From contig NZ_CP108494.1 in NCBI RefSeq assembly GCF_041435435.1, positions 2,700,501 to 2,764,500 of the forward strand: a stretch of DNA of 64,000 nt. Reading direction: 5' to 3'. The stretch is from Streptomyces sp. NBC_01241. GTDB lineage: Bacteria; Actinomycetota; Actinomycetes; Streptomycetales; Streptomycetaceae. The number at the start of each line of letters is the position of its first letter. The first letter of the stretch is position 1. This document shows positions 43,265 through 55,080 of this stretch, piece by piece. Position numbers and translations under genes: made by a program. The notes under the pieces are model-generated. The model saw only the letters and a program-made list of their open reading frames with translations, had not been told where the DNA came from and did not search any database.

Positions 43265-45438
43265 CAGTCACGCCTCCCCAGGATCGCGGCGAGGGTCTGT
43301 TCCTCCGGGGGCTTCTGCGAGTCGGGGTTGTACGGCTTGATCTCCGGGGCGTCGATCGAGCCGTCCCGCTGGATCTTCGGCAGGGACTTCTGCGGGGTGG
43401 GCAGCAGCGCCTTCTTCAGGTCCTGCTTGCCGGAGTCGTCGAGACCGTAGAGGGCGTCGTAGATGTTGCGCACGGCGGGCCCGGACGCACCGGAGCCCGT
43501 GCCGCCCTGAGAGATCGTCATGACGATCGAGTAGTCCCTGGTGTACGTGGCGAACCAGGAGGTCGTCTGCTTGCCGTAGACCTCGGCCGTACCCGTCTTG
43601 GCGTGCATCGGGATCTTGTCCTGCGGCCAGCCGCCGAACCGCCAGGCGGCGGTACCGCGGGTCGCGACGCCCGCCAGCGCCCCCTCCATCTGCTTCAGGG
43701 TCTTGGCGCTGACCGGCAGCTTGCCGTGCGAATGGGGCTCGATCACGCGGACGTGCTTGCTGTCGGGGCTGACGATCGCCTTGCCGACGGTCGGGTCGTA
43801 GAGCGTGCCGCCGTTGCTGATCGCGGCGTAGATGGTCGCCATCTGGATCGGGGTGACGAGGGTGTCGCCCTGGCCGATGGAGTAGTTGATCGCGTCATAG
43901 GCGTGCAGCTTCATGCCCTCGAGGCAGTTCTCGTGGGCGAGCACGGTGCCGAAGTCCTTCTTCTTGGGCCAATTCTTGCCCTGCTCGCACCAGGCGTCCT
44001 TGTTGGCCTTCCAGAAGTCCTTCTTCCACTGGCGGTCGGGGACACGGCCGGTGACCTCGCCGGGGAGGTCGATACCGGTCTCCTTGCCGAGGCCGAACTG
44101 GTGGGCGGTCTTGAAGAACCAGTCCTTGGCGTTCTTCTTGGGCTTCAGCCCGCCGTCCTTCTGCCACTGCTGGTGGCCGAGTCCGTAGAAGACGGTGTCG
44201 CAGGAGACCTCGAGCGCCTGGCCCAGGGTGATCGAGCCGTGGCCCTGCGATTCGAAGTTCTTGTAGACCTGGCCGTCGGCGCTGTAGGAGCTGGGGCAGG
44301 GGTAGTGGCCGTCGAACGCGTAGCCCGCCTGGACGGAGGCCGCGGTCGAGACGACCTTGAAGATCGAGCCCGGGGCGGCCTGGCCCTGGATGGCGCGGTT
44401 GAGCAGCGGATAGTTGGACTTCTTGCTGGTCATCCGGGCGTAGTCCTTGCCCGAGATGCCGCCGACCCAGGCGTTGGGGTCGTAGTTCGGCAGGGAGGCC
44501 ATCGCGACGACCCGGCCGGTCTTGGCCTCCATGACGACGACGGCGCCGGAGTCGGCCTTGTAGTTCTCGCCGGTGATCTTGTCGAAGGACTGACGGGCCG
44601 TCTTCATGGCCTCGTTGAGCTCGTACTCGGCGACGGCCTGGACCCGGGCGTCGATGGAGGTGACGACGCTGGAGCCGGGCTCCGCCTCGTCGTTCTTCGC
44701 CTGGCCGATGACCCGGCCGAGGTTGTCGACCTCGTAGCGGGTGACACCGGCCTTGCCGCGCAGTTCCTTGTCGTAGGTGCGCTCCAGGCCGGAGCGGCCG
44801 ACCTGGTCGGAGCGGAGGTACGGCGAGTCGGTGTTCTGGGCCTTGGTGATCTCCTCGTCGGTGACGGGCGAGAGATAGCCGAGGACCTGGGCGGAGTTGG
44901 CCTTGCCGGGTGCGGCGTAGCGGCGTACGGCGGTGGGTTCGGCGGTGATGCCGGGGAAGTCCTCGGCGCGTTCGCGGATCTGGAGGGCCTGCTGGGTGGT
45001 GGCCTCGTCGGTGACCGGGATCGGCTGGTACGGCGAGCCGTTCCAGCAGGGCTGCGGGGTCTTCGCGTCGCAGAGCCGGACCTTGTCGAAGACTTCCTTG
45101 GGCTGCATGCCGAGGACGTCGGCGAGCCGGGTCAGGACGCTCTTGCCGTCGTCCGCCATCTTCAACAGCTCGGTGCGGCTGGCGGAGACGACCAGACGGG
45201 TCTCGTTGTCGGCGAGGGGCACGCCGCGCGCGTCGAGGATGGAGCCGCGCACGGCGGGCTGGACGACCTGCTGGACGTGGTTGTTCTTCGCCTCGTCGCT
45301 GTACTCCTTGCCGTTACGGATCTGGAGGAACCAGAGGCGCCCGCCGAGGGTGAGCAGCAGCGAGAAGACGAGGACCTGGATGATGACGAGACGAATCTGG
45401 ACCCGCTGGGTCCGGCCGGTCTCGGGGATGTTGCTCAT
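43264..45438 (-). CDS. mrdA: Penicillin-binding protein 2 (class B transpeptidase)
   Basis: A 724-residue peptidoglycan transpeptidase anchored by one N-terminal helix (about 17-38). The PBP dimerisation domain follows (to about 280), and the transpeptidase domain has the active-site APGSIFK (near residue 358), the second motif around YSIGQGDTLVTPIQM and KTG in HAKTGTAEV (near 613). A Lys-rich linker within the transpeptidase domain (about 440-520) is a family-typical insertion. ATG at 45438 has GGGGG upstream. The gene sits between mreD and rodA, as expected for the elongation/spore-wall machinery. Confidence 0.95.
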   Translation of the reverse strand: MSNIPETGRTQRVQIRLVIIQVLVFSLLLTLGGRLWFLQIRNGKEYSDEAKNNHVQQVVQPAVRGSILDARGVPLADNETRLVVSASRTELLKMADDGKSVLTRLADVLGMQPKEVFDKVRLCDAKTPQPCWNGSPYQPIPVTDEATTQQALQIRERAEDFPGITAEPTAVRRYAAPGKANSAQVLGYLSPVTDEEITKAQNTDSPYLRSDQVGRSGLERTYDKELRGKAGVTRYEVDNLGRVIGQAKNDEAEPGSSVVTSIDARVQAVAEYELNEAMKTARQSFDKITGENYKADSGAVVVMEAKTGRVVAMASLPNYDPNAWVGGISGKDYARMTSKKSNYPLLNRAIQGQAAPGSIFKVVSTAASVQAGYAFDGHYPCPSSYSADGQVYKNFESQGHGSITLGQALEVSCDTVFYGLGHQQWQKDGGLKPKKNAKDWFFKTAHQFGLGKETGIDLPGEVTGRVPDRQWKKDFWKANKDAWCEQGKNWPKKKDFGTVLAHENCLEGMKLHAYDAINYSIGQGDTLVTPIQMATIYAAISNGGTLYDPTVGKAIVSPDSKHVRVIEPHSHGKLPVSAKTLKQMEGALAGVATRGTAAWRFGGWPQDKIPMHAKTGTAEVYGKQTTSWFATYTRDYSIVMTISQGGTGSGASGPAVRNIYDALYGLDDSGKQDLKKALLPTPQKSLPKIQRDGSIDAPEIKPYNPDSQKPPEEQTLAAILGRRD

Positions 45439-45499
45439 GGGGCGCCCCCGGTGGTGGTCGGGCCGGAGACACGGGGAGTGTCCCCGCTGTGGTGCGGCC

Positions 45500-46159
45500 T
45501 CACAGTCGCTTGACTCCCTTGATCCGCCCGGCGCGTGCCGCGCGGTTACGGGCGGCCTTGACGCGCAGTCCGCCGCGCTGGCCGCCGATCCGCAGCCCGG
45601 TGCCGGAGGCCAGCCAGCCCGCGGCGACATCGCCGCCGGACGCGTCGGCGACCGGATCGTTCACCGTGCGTCTGGCGATCGCCATGACCAGCGGCACGAC
45701 GAACGGCGCGAGGAGCAGGTCGTAGGCGGCGGCGGTGAACAGCAGGCTGCCCAGGCCCACATGACGGGCCGCCGTGTCCCCGACGAGCGCGCCGACGAGC
45801 GCGTACAGCAGGGTCGAGCCGATCGCCGCGGCGACGACTCCGATCATCGGGACGGCCGCCGACTTGAGCTGTCCGTTCTCCGGCTTGACCAGTCCGGCGA
45901 AGTAGCCGATGACGCAGAGGACCAGCGCGTAGCGCCCGGCGGCGTGGTCGGCGGGCGGTGCCAGGTCGGCGAGGAGTCCCGCGCCGAAGCCGATGAGGGC
46001 GCCGCTGACATGCCCGTACACGAAGGCGAGAGCGAGAACGACGAGGAGGAGCAGGTCGGGCACGGCGCCGGGGAGCTGGAGCCGGGCGAGGACGGAGACC
46101 TGGACGACGAGGGCGACGACGACCAGGAAGACGGAGAGCAGAGTCTGGTTCAAGCGCAT
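45500..46159 (-). CDS. mreD: Rod shape-determining protein MreD
   Basis: A 219-residue inner-membrane protein with about five or six helices. The LQLPGAVPDLLLLVVLALA and ALIGFGAGLLADLAPPADHA segments are typical of actinobacterial MreD. A basic Gly/Arg-rich C-terminal tail of about 40 residues is unusual relative to E. coli MreD and probably lies in the cytoplasm. It is 11 bp downstream of mreC. It helps place MreC, PBP2 and RodA in the wall-synthesis complex. Confidence 0.9.
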   Translation of the reverse strand: MRLNQTLLSVFLVVVALVVQVSVLARLQLPGAVPDLLLLVVLALAFVYGHVSGALIGFGAGLLADLAPPADHAAGRYALVLCVIGYFAGLVKPENGQLKSAAVPMIGVVAAAIGSTLLYALVGALVGDTAARHVGLGSLLFTAAAYDLLLAPFVVPLVMAIARRTVNDPVADASGGDVAAGWLASGTGLRIGGQRGGLRVKAARNRAARAGRIKGVKRL

Positions 46160-46170
46160 GGGAATCAGCT

Positions 46171-47211
46171 CTACCTCTGCTCGTTTACCGCGTTGCCGGC
46201 GTTCGGACTGCTGCCGGGGACCGGGGATCCGCTCGGGTCCGGGCTCTCGTGGACGTTCCCGACGACGTTTCCTTCGGTGTCGACGATGTCGCCGTTGGGC
46301 GAGATCGTCACGGTGACGGTCGGGGTGGGCTTGGGCTTGGCGGCCTTGGCGGGCGCCTTGGGCAGGACCATGTCGCGGGGGTCCTCGCGCGGGGCCTGCA
46401 CGACGATGCCGACGATGTCGAGCTTGGTGAACCCGACGAACGGACGGACGTAGACGGTACGGGTCAGGCCGCCGCCGGACGGGTCGACGCGGACGACCTC
46501 CCCCACCGGGACGCCGGGCACGAACGGCTTGTCCTTGCTGGAACCGAAGGTGACCAGGCGGTCGCCCTTGTTCACCTTGGCCTTGCCGTTGAGGAACTGG
46601 ACGGACAGCGGCCGGGAACCCTGGCCGGTGGCGAAGCCCAGTTCGTCGGTCTTCTCCATACGGGTGCCGACGGTGAAGTCGGGGTCGTTGGCCAGGAGCA
46701 CCGTGGCGGTGTCCGGGCCGACGGTGGTGACCCGGCCGACGAGCCCGTCACCGTTGATGACGGTCATGTCGCGCTTGATGCCGTCGTGGGAGCCGACATC
46801 GATGGTGACCGTCCAGGAGAAGCCCTGGGCCGCTCCTATGGCGACGACCTCGGCGGCCTTGATGCCGTACTGCCCGGCGGCCGACTTCTTCAGCATCCGG
46901 TCCAGTTCGCGGACCCGGTTGCGGTTCTGGTCGTCGCTGCCGAGCTTCGTCTTCAACGCGGCGTTCTGCTGCTCCAGTTCGGCGATCCGGTTGTGCCGGG
47001 TCCCGGAGTCGCGTACCGCTCCTATGGCGTTGCCCACCGGATCGACGGCCGCCGCCACACCGTTCTCGACCGGTCCGAAGACCGTGGCGGCGGCATGCCG
47101 GGCACCGTCCACCGGTGACTCCTCGCCGCCCCGGATGTCCACCGTGATCAATGCGAATGCGATGGCGATCAGCAGCACCAGGAGCAGCCGGCTCTCTCGT
47201 GTGTCCCTCAC
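46171..47211 (-). CDS. mreC: Cell-shape protein MreC
   Basis: A 346-residue bitopic protein with a short cytoplasmic start, one membrane helix (about 8-26), a coiled coil (about 70-105, IAELEQQNAALKTKLG) and the periplasmic-type double beta-barrel domain (about 120-285). A Pro/Ala/Thr-rich tail follows. GTG at 47211 is the start; no strong ribosome-binding site is visible. It bridges MreB filaments with PBP2. It is cotranscribed with mreB (124-bp gap) and mreD. Confidence 0.94.
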   Translation of the reverse strand: MRDTRESRLLLVLLIAIAFALITVDIRGGEESPVDGARHAAATVFGPVENGVAAAVDPVGNAIGAVRDSGTRHNRIAELEQQNAALKTKLGSDDQNRNRVRELDRMLKKSAAGQYGIKAAEVVAIGAAQGFSWTVTIDVGSHDGIKRDMTVINGDGLVGRVTTVGPDTATVLLANDPDFTVGTRMEKTDELGFATGQGSRPLSVQFLNGKAKVNKGDRLVTFGSSKDKPFVPGVPVGEVVRVDPSGGGLTRTVYVRPFVGFTKLDIVGIVVQAPREDPRDMVLPKAPAKAAKPKPTPTVTVTISPNGDIVDTEGNVVGNVHESPDPSGSPVPGSSPNAGNAVNEQR

Positions 47212-47335
47212 GTGCGGCGGCCGTGCCTTCCTCGTCGGAATGTTCGTGCCTGTATATCAACGATCGGCCGTACGGAGCGGCAGCGGTCCACGCGGCAGAC
47301 CACTGTGTTGTCCGCCCGCGGACCGGGCCCGCCGT

Positions 47336-48355
47336 CTACCGGCGGGGCTGGGCGTCCAGCACCTGCTGGAGTGCCTCGAACTCCTCGACGCACTTGCCGG
47401 ATCCGAGCGCCACCGAGTCCAGCGGGTCCTCGGCGATGTGGATCGGCATGCCGGTCTCGCGGCGCAGCCGCTCGTCCAGCCCGCGCAGCAGCGCGCCGCC
47501 ACCGGTGAGGACGATGCCGCGGTCCATGACGTCGCCGGAGAGCTCCGGCGGGCACTTGTCGAGCGTGGTCTTCACCGCGTCGACGATCGCGTTGACCGGC
47601 TCCTCGATGGCCTTGCGGACCTCGCCGGCCGAGATGACCACGGTCTTGGGCAGCCCGGAAACCAGGTCACGGCCGCGGATCTCGGTGTGCTCGTCCTTGT
47701 CCAGGTCGTACGCCGAGCCGATCGTGATCTTGATCTGTTCGGCGGAACGCTCACCGAGAAGGAGCGAGTACTCCTTCTTGATGTGCTGGATGATCGCGTT
47801 GTCCAGTTCGTCACCGGCGACCCGGATCGACTGGGCAGTGACGATTCCGCCGAGCGAGATGACCGCGACCTCGGTCGTGCCGCCACCGATGTCGACGACC
47901 ATGTTGCCGGTGGCCTCGTGGACCGGCAGCCCGGAGCCGATGGCCGCCGCCATGGGCTCCTCGATGATGTGCACCTGGCGCGCGCCGGCCTGCGTCGACG
48001 CCTCGATGACGGCGCGTCGCTCGACGCCGGTGATGCCGGAGGGCACGCAGACGACGACGCGCGGACGGGCCAGGTAGCGGCGCTTGTGGATCTTCAGGAT
48101 GAAGTAGCGGAGCATCCGCTCGGTGATCTCGAAGTCGGCGATCACGCCGTCCTTCAGCGGCCGTACGGCAACGATGTTGCCCGGTGTACGCCCGATCATC
48201 TTCTTGGCCTCGGAGCCGACCGCCAGGATGCCACCGGTGTTGGTGTTGATGGCCACGACGGACGGCTCGTTCAGAACGATGCCGCGCCCCCTGACGTACA
48301 CCAGCGTGTTGGCAGTCCCGAGGTCGATAGCCATGTCACGGCCGATGAACGACAT
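47336..48355 (-). CDS. mreB: Actin-like cell-shape protein MreB
   Basis: A 339-residue actin-fold ATPase that forms membrane-associated filaments; in Streptomyces it acts mainly in spore-wall synthesis. Phosphate loops are intact: [16 protein letters not shown] (P1), [18 protein letters not shown] (P2) and the adenosine motif [19 protein letters not shown] at 48355 is preferred because GGGG lies seven bases upstream; an in-frame ATG seven codons earlier lacks a good site. It is the first gene of mreB-mreC-mreD-mrdA-rodA. Confidence 0.97.
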   Translation of the reverse strand: MSFIGRDMAIDLGTANTLVYVRGRGIVLNEPSVVAINTNTGGILAVGSEAKKMIGRTPGNIVAVRPLKDGVIADFEITERMLRYFILKIHKRRYLARPRVVVCVPSGITGVERRAVIEASTQAGARQVHIIEEPMAAAIGSGLPVHEATGNMVVDIGGGTTEVAVISLGGIVTAQSIRVAGDELDNAIIQHIKKEYSLLLGERSAEQIKITIGSAYDLDKDEHTEIRGRDLVSGLPKTVVISAGEVRKAIEEPVNAIVDAVKTTLDKCPPELSGDVMDRGIVLTGGGALLRGLDERLRRETGMPIHIAEDPLDSVALGSGKCVEEFEALQQVLDAQPRR

Positions 48356-48587
48356 TGAGTTCCCCTTGTTCCCCATGAGGATGCGTCGGGCCTTCCGAGA
48401 AAGCGATGATGGCTTGTTCTGGTCGGCAAGATGAGCGCTGCGGGCGTGGAAGATTCCATCGTAGTGCCGTGTGCACGGACACCGCGCGAGGGTCCTTCGC
48501 CTTTGTAGGCGGAACGGGTGGCCGTTCCAGTCATGGTGACGTTACGTCGGAGTGATGCGTTCCCGCGATCCGGGACCCTATGCCGAA

Positions 48588-48613
48588 GGGCGACCGAATT
48601 AATTCGGTCGCCC
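48588..48613 (-). terminator. Perfect 26-bp palindrome, ndk terminator
   Basis: GGGCGACCGAATT immediately meets its exact complement AATTCGGTCGCCC, giving 13-bp arms with no spacer. It lies 32 bases past the ndk stop codon and upstream of mreB. Confidence 0.7.
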
Positions 48614-48645
48614 CAGGTCATGAGCGCTGTTCGGCTGATCCGAGG

Positions 48646-49059
48646 TCAGGAGAGTCCCGGAAAGAAAAGCTTCAGTTCTCGCTCTGCGGACTCCTCGGAG
48701 TCCGAGGCGTGGATGAGGTTCTCACGGGTGATCGTGCCGAAGTCACCACGGATGGAGCCGGGCGCGGCGGCGATCGGGTCGGTGGGGCCGGCCAGCGTGC
48801 GGATGCCCTCGATGACCCGCTCGCCCTCGGCGACCAGCGCCACGACCGGGCCGGACTGCATGAACTCGACGAGCGGCTCGTAGAAGGGGCGGCCGACGTG
48901 CTCGGCGTAGTGCTGCTCCAGCGTGGCGTGGTCGAGGGTGCGCAGCTCCAGCGCGGTGATCCGCCAGTCGGCCTTGCGCTCGATCCGCCCGACGATCTCG
49001 CCGACCAGTCCGCGCCGGACCGCGTCGGGCTTGAGCAGGACGAGGGTGCGCTGGGTCAT
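48646..49059 (-). CDS. ndk: Nucleoside diphosphate kinase
   Basis: Transfers the gamma-phosphate from NTPs to NDPs, keeping nucleotide pools balanced. The 137-residue protein has RTLVLLKPDAVRRGLVGEI at the N-terminus and the active histidine in ENLIHASDSEESAERE near residue 117. It starts with ATG at 49059. It lies about 100 bp downstream of the DUF4233 gene and is followed by a strong palindrome. Confidence 0.97.
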   Translation of the reverse strand: MTQRTLVLLKPDAVRRGLVGEIVGRIERKADWRITALELRTLDHATLEQHYAEHVGRPFYEPLVEFMQSGPVVALVAEGERVIEGIRTLAGPTDPIAAAPGSIRGDFGTITRENLIHASDSEESAERELKLFFPGLS

Positions 49060-49155
49060 GGTGTGCGGCTCCTTGCAGGCATGCGGGTGCGGTGAGGCGA
49101 GGCTACAGGGGTACGGGAACGGGCCTGCGGCCGGGTTTGGCCGCGGGGCACGGGG

Positions 49156-49515
49156 TCAGCCACCGGCCGGGGCGTCGGCGGCCTGTTCCGCGGCCGCCCA
49201 GCGGGCCTTCGCCTCGTCGATCTTGCGGCCGTAGTGCACCGAGGCCCACCACAGGGCGCCGAAGACCACGCCGAGAATGAACATCATCGGGACAACGAAA
49301 CCGCTCAGCACCAGGGCGATCTGCAGCGCCCAGCCGAGCTGTATCCCGCCGGGGCGGGTGATCATCCCGCAGAGCAGCACGGAGAGCAGCATGCCGATGC
49401 CGCACACCGCCCAGACCGTGGTGTTCGAGAGGTCGTCGGATTTCATCGCGACGAGTCCGGCGAAGCCGATCACGAAGAATTCGCCGATCAGCGTTGATGC
49501 ACAGAGCGTACGCAC
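49156..49515 (-). CDS. DUF4233 membrane protein
   Basis: A 119-residue protein with four hydrophobic segments and a charged C-terminal tail (HYGRKIDEAKARWAAAEQAA). The N-terminal RTLCASTLIGEFFVIGFAGL and the GMITRPGGIQLGWALQ loop are typical of DUF4233 proteins, which sit next to folC in actinobacteria. GTG at 49515 lies five bases after the folC stop, with GGAAGG a little over ten bases upstream of it. Its function is unknown; cotranscription with folC and ndk is likely. Confidence 0.88.
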   Translation of the reverse strand: MRTLCASTLIGEFFVIGFAGLVAMKSDDLSNTTVWAVCGIGMLLSVLLCGMITRPGGIQLGWALQIALVLSGFVVPMMFILGVVFGALWWASVHYGRKIDEAKARWAAAEQAADAPAGG

Positions 49516-49520
49516 GTCGG

Positions 49521-51044
49521 TCAGTGCCTTCCCAGGAGCAGTCGGGCCTCGCCGACCGTGATCACGGAACCGGTCACCAGGACGCCGGCGCCCGCGTACT
49601 CGTCCTCCTCCTCGGCGAGGGTGATCGCCGCCTCCAGGGCGTCGTCGAGGCGGGGCTCGACCTGGACGCGGTCGCTGCCGAAGACCTCGACCGCGACGGC
49701 GGCCAGTTCGTCGGCGTCCATCGCGCGGCCGCTGGAGTTCTGGGTGATGACGACCTCGGCGAAGATCGGCTCGAAGGCTTCGAGGAGCCCCCTGACGTCC
49801 TTGTCGCCGCTCGCGCCGACCACACCGATCAGCCGGGAGAAACCGAACGCCTCGGAGAGCCCGTCGGCGCAGGCGCGGGCGCCCGCCGGGTTGTGGGCCG
49901 CGTCCAGGACGACGGTCGGGCTGGAGCGGACGACTTCGAGACGGCCCGGCGAGATCACCGCGGCGAAGGCCTGACGGACCGTGTCGATGTCGAGCGCGCC
50001 GGGCTGCTCGGCACCGATCCCGAAGAACGCCTCCACGGCACAGAGCGCCACCGCCGCGTTGTGCGCCTGGTGGGCGCCGTACAGCGGGAGGAAGACCTCC
50101 GTGTACTCGCCGCCGAGGCCGCGCAGCGTCAGCAGCTGGCCGCCGACGGCGATCTCGCGGGAGACGACGCCGAACTCCATGCCTTCGCGGGCGACCGTGG
50201 CGTCGACCTCGACGGCCTTCTTCAGCATGACCTGTGCGGCGTCGACGGGCTGCTGCGCCAGGATGACCGTGGCGTCCTGCTTGATGATTCCGGCCTTCTC
50301 ACCGGCGATCTCGGCGGGCGTGGCACCGAGCCGGTCGGTGTGGTCCAGCGAGATGGGGGTGACGACGGCGACCGAGGCGTCGATGACGTTCGTCGCGTCC
50401 CAGCTGCCGCCCATGCCGACCTCCACGACGGCGACGTCGACCGGCGCGTCGGCGAACGCCGCGTACGCCATGCCCGTCAGCACCTCGAAGAAGGAGAGCC
50501 GGTACGGCTGCTGGGCGTCGACCATCTCCACGTACGGCTTGATGTCCTGGTACGCCTCGATGAACCGCTCGGGGTCCATCGGCGAGCCGTCCAGGCTGAT
50601 CCGCTCGGTGATCGACTGGACGTGCGGCGAGGTGTAGCGGCCGGTACGCAGGTCGAAGGCGCCGAGCAGGGCCTCGATCATTCGGGCCGTGCTCGTCTTG
50701 CCGTTGGTCCCGGTGATGTGGATCGAGGGGTAGGCGCGCTGCGGCTCGCCGAGCACGTCCATCAGCGCGGCGATGCGCGTGACGGACGGCTCCAGCTTCG
50801 TCTCGCCCCAGCGCCCGGCGAGCTCCTGCTCCGCGGCGCGCAGCGCCTTGTCCACCTCGGGATCGGCGGGGCGGGCGGGGACGTCCTGGCCCTGCGGCGG
50901 CCCCGAGCGGGTGCGCAGCGTACGGCTCCCGGCCTCGATCACCGCCAGGTCGGGGTCGCGCTGGGTCGCCTCGTCGACGATCTCCGCGAAGGTGTCGTCG
51001 GGATCGGAGGCGTCGTGCCGGTCGGAAGGGCGGGGCTCACTCAC
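49521..51044 (-). CDS. folC: Bifunctional folylpolyglutamate synthase/dihydrofolate synthase
   Basis: Adds glutamates to folates and joins dihydropteroate with glutamate. The 507-residue Mur-ligase-like enzyme has the ATP-binding loop HITGTNGKTSTARMIE (about 108-123), the catalytic lysine region DHTDRLGATPAEIAGEKAGI, and the C-terminal domain entry VVLDAAHNPAGA. The first 70 residues are a polar extension common in Streptomyces. GTG at 51044. It lies between valS and the DUF4233 gene. Confidence 0.95.
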   Translation of the reverse strand: MSEPRPSDRHDASDPDDTFAEIVDEATQRDPDLAVIEAGSRTLRTRSGPPQGQDVPARPADPEVDKALRAAEQELAGRWGETKLEPSVTRIAALMDVLGEPQRAYPSIHITGTNGKTSTARMIEALLGAFDLRTGRYTSPHVQSITERISLDGSPMDPERFIEAYQDIKPYVEMVDAQQPYRLSFFEVLTGMAYAAFADAPVDVAVVEVGMGGSWDATNVIDASVAVVTPISLDHTDRLGATPAEIAGEKAGIIKQDATVILAQQPVDAAQVMLKKAVEVDATVAREGMEFGVVSREIAVGGQLLTLRGLGGEYTEVFLPLYGAHQAHNAAVALCAVEAFFGIGAEQPGALDIDTVRQAFAAVISPGRLEVVRSSPTVVLDAAHNPAGARACADGLSEAFGFSRLIGVVGASGDKDVRGLLEAFEPIFAEVVITQNSSGRAMDADELAAVAVEVFGSDRVQVEPRLDDALEAAITLAEEEDEYAGAGVLVTGSVITVGEARLLLGRH

Positions 51045-51125
51045 GAGGCCAGTCTACGGATGGGCACGGACATCGTGCGCAGCGGCCGGTGACGCCCGGA
51101 GTCCGGCCCGGCCCGGGACGGGACG

Positions 51126-51172
51126 GGCGAAGCCCCCGTATCTCCCGGCAGCGGGGATACGGGGGCTTCGCC
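51126..51172 (-). terminator. Strong terminator of valS
   Basis: A perfect 17-bp stem (51126-51142 with 51156-51172, GGCGAAGCCCCCGTATC and complement) and a 13-nt loop, 12 bases past the valS stop codon. Confidence 0.8.
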
Positions 51173-51184
51173 GTCGGCGGGTGA

Positions 51185-53833
<2,649 letters not shown>

Positions 53834-53986
53834 GGGGGACAGTTTAGGGCCGTCTCAGTCCTGCACTGAAACCGGTTTGTTCAGTAACGGTGTGGCTCCC
53901 GGTGGTCCACGCGGGTGGACCTTCCGTCAGGATGTTCGGAACGCACAAGCCTTCCGATGAGCACTTCCGAACAGGGGACACCGCAG

Positions 53987-55000
53987 ATGAGCTACAACCA
54001 GCCGGGCCCGTACGGTGGCCAGCCGCCCCAGGACCAGTCCGGACCGTACGGTGGCCAGCCGCCCCAGGGCCAGCCCGGACCGTACGGTGGCCAGCCGCCC
54101 CAGGGCCAGCCCGGCCCGTACGGTCAGCAGCCGGGACCGTACGGTCAGCAGCCGCCGCAGGGCCAGCCCGGTTACGGGTATCCGCAGCAGGCCCCGCAGG
54201 GTGTCCCGCCCCAGCAGCAGCCCCAGCCGGGCTACGGCTACCCCCAGGCCCAGCAGCCCGGCCCCTACGGCCAGCAGCCCCCCACTCCCCCGTACGGCGA
54301 CCAGCAGGCCTACGGCACGCCTCCCGAGGCTCCGAAGAAGAAGACCGGCTTGATCATCGGCGGCGCGGTCGTGGCGTTGGCGGTCATCGCGGGCGGGGTG
54401 TACTTCCTGACGTCGGGCGGGGGCAGTTCGGTCGCCGACGACGGCAAGACGTACAAGCTGACGACGCCGGAGACGGTGCTCGACGGCACGTACAAGAGGA
54501 ACCCGAGCGCGAGCAGCGACACCAAGATGACGTCGGATGACGTCAAGGAGTTCGAGAAGTGGGGGGTGGCGAACGCCAAGCAGGTCGCGGCCACCTACAC
54601 ATCCGGCGAAGCAGCCTCCCAGAAGATTCTGTCGTTCAGCGGGGTCTACGGCACGATCGACGATCCCGAGGCCGTCGTCGACGCCATGTTCGGCAAGATG
54701 AAGGAAGAGTCCGCCAAGGGCGACAAGAAGGACGGACAGCTGGTCGGCAGCCCGAAATCCTTCAGCCCGGCTGGATTCGAGAACGGCATCCTCAAGTGCC
54801 AGGAATCCAAGTCCCCAGCGGATGCCACCACCGGCAAGGCCACCAGCGTGCCGATCTGCATCTGGGGCGACCACAGCACCGTTTCCGTGGTCATCGACAT
54901 GGATATGGCCGCGCTCATGGCCGGTAAGAGTGTGTCCTTGGACGACGCAGCCAACAACGCGGCCAAGCTCCGCAACGACGTCCGCGTCGAGGTCAAGTAG
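53987..55000 (+). CDS. Pro/Gln/Tyr-rich single-span membrane protein
   Basis: A 337-residue protein. The first 118 residues are low complexity (GPYGGQPPQGQP and relatives); three nearly identical 36-bp units lie at 54005-54112. A Lys-rich stop (APKKKTG) precedes one membrane helix (about 120-142), and residues 145-337 form an extracytoplasmic domain with two cysteines (ILKCQESK and SVPICIWGD). ATG at 53987 has AGGGGA eight bases upstream; an ATG ten codons earlier is less likely. Flexible Tyr/Pro tails of this type are common on Streptomyces membrane proteins. The function is unknown. Confidence 0.82.
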   Translation: MSYNQPGPYGGQPPQDQSGPYGGQPPQGQPGPYGGQPPQGQPGPYGQQPGPYGQQPPQGQPGYGYPQQAPQGVPPQQQPQPGYGYPQAQQPGPYGQQPPTPPYGDQQAYGTPPEAPKKKTGLIIGGAVVALAVIAGGVYFLTSGGGSSVADDGKTYKLTTPETVLDGTYKRNPSASSDTKMTSDDVKEFEKWGVANAKQVAATYTSGEAASQKILSFSGVYGTIDDPEAVVDAMFGKMKEESAKGDKKDGQLVGSPKSFSPAGFENGILKCQESKSPADATTGKATSVPICIWGDHSTVSVVIDMDMAALMAGKSVSLDDAANNAAKLRNDVRVEVK

Positions 55001-55010
55001 CGCACACGAA

Positions 55011-55058
55011 ACGGCAGAAGGGGCGCCTCCAGTCCAACTGGCCGGGCGCCCCTTCCGT
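55011..55058. terminator. Bidirectional terminator between convergent genes
   Basis: AAGGGGCGCC (55018-55027) pairs with GGCGCCCCTT (55045-55054); the outer ACGG/CCGT extends it. It lies between the membrane-protein gene (plus) and clpX (minus). Confidence 0.75.
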
Positions 55059-55080
55059 TTGCGTTCACATACCGCTGCCG

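Noticed and set aside
47322..47345. Hairpin over the mreB stop codon (CCCGCCG/CGGCGGG)
   Set aside because: It overlaps the coding end and is within normal GC-rich expectation; not convincing as a terminator.
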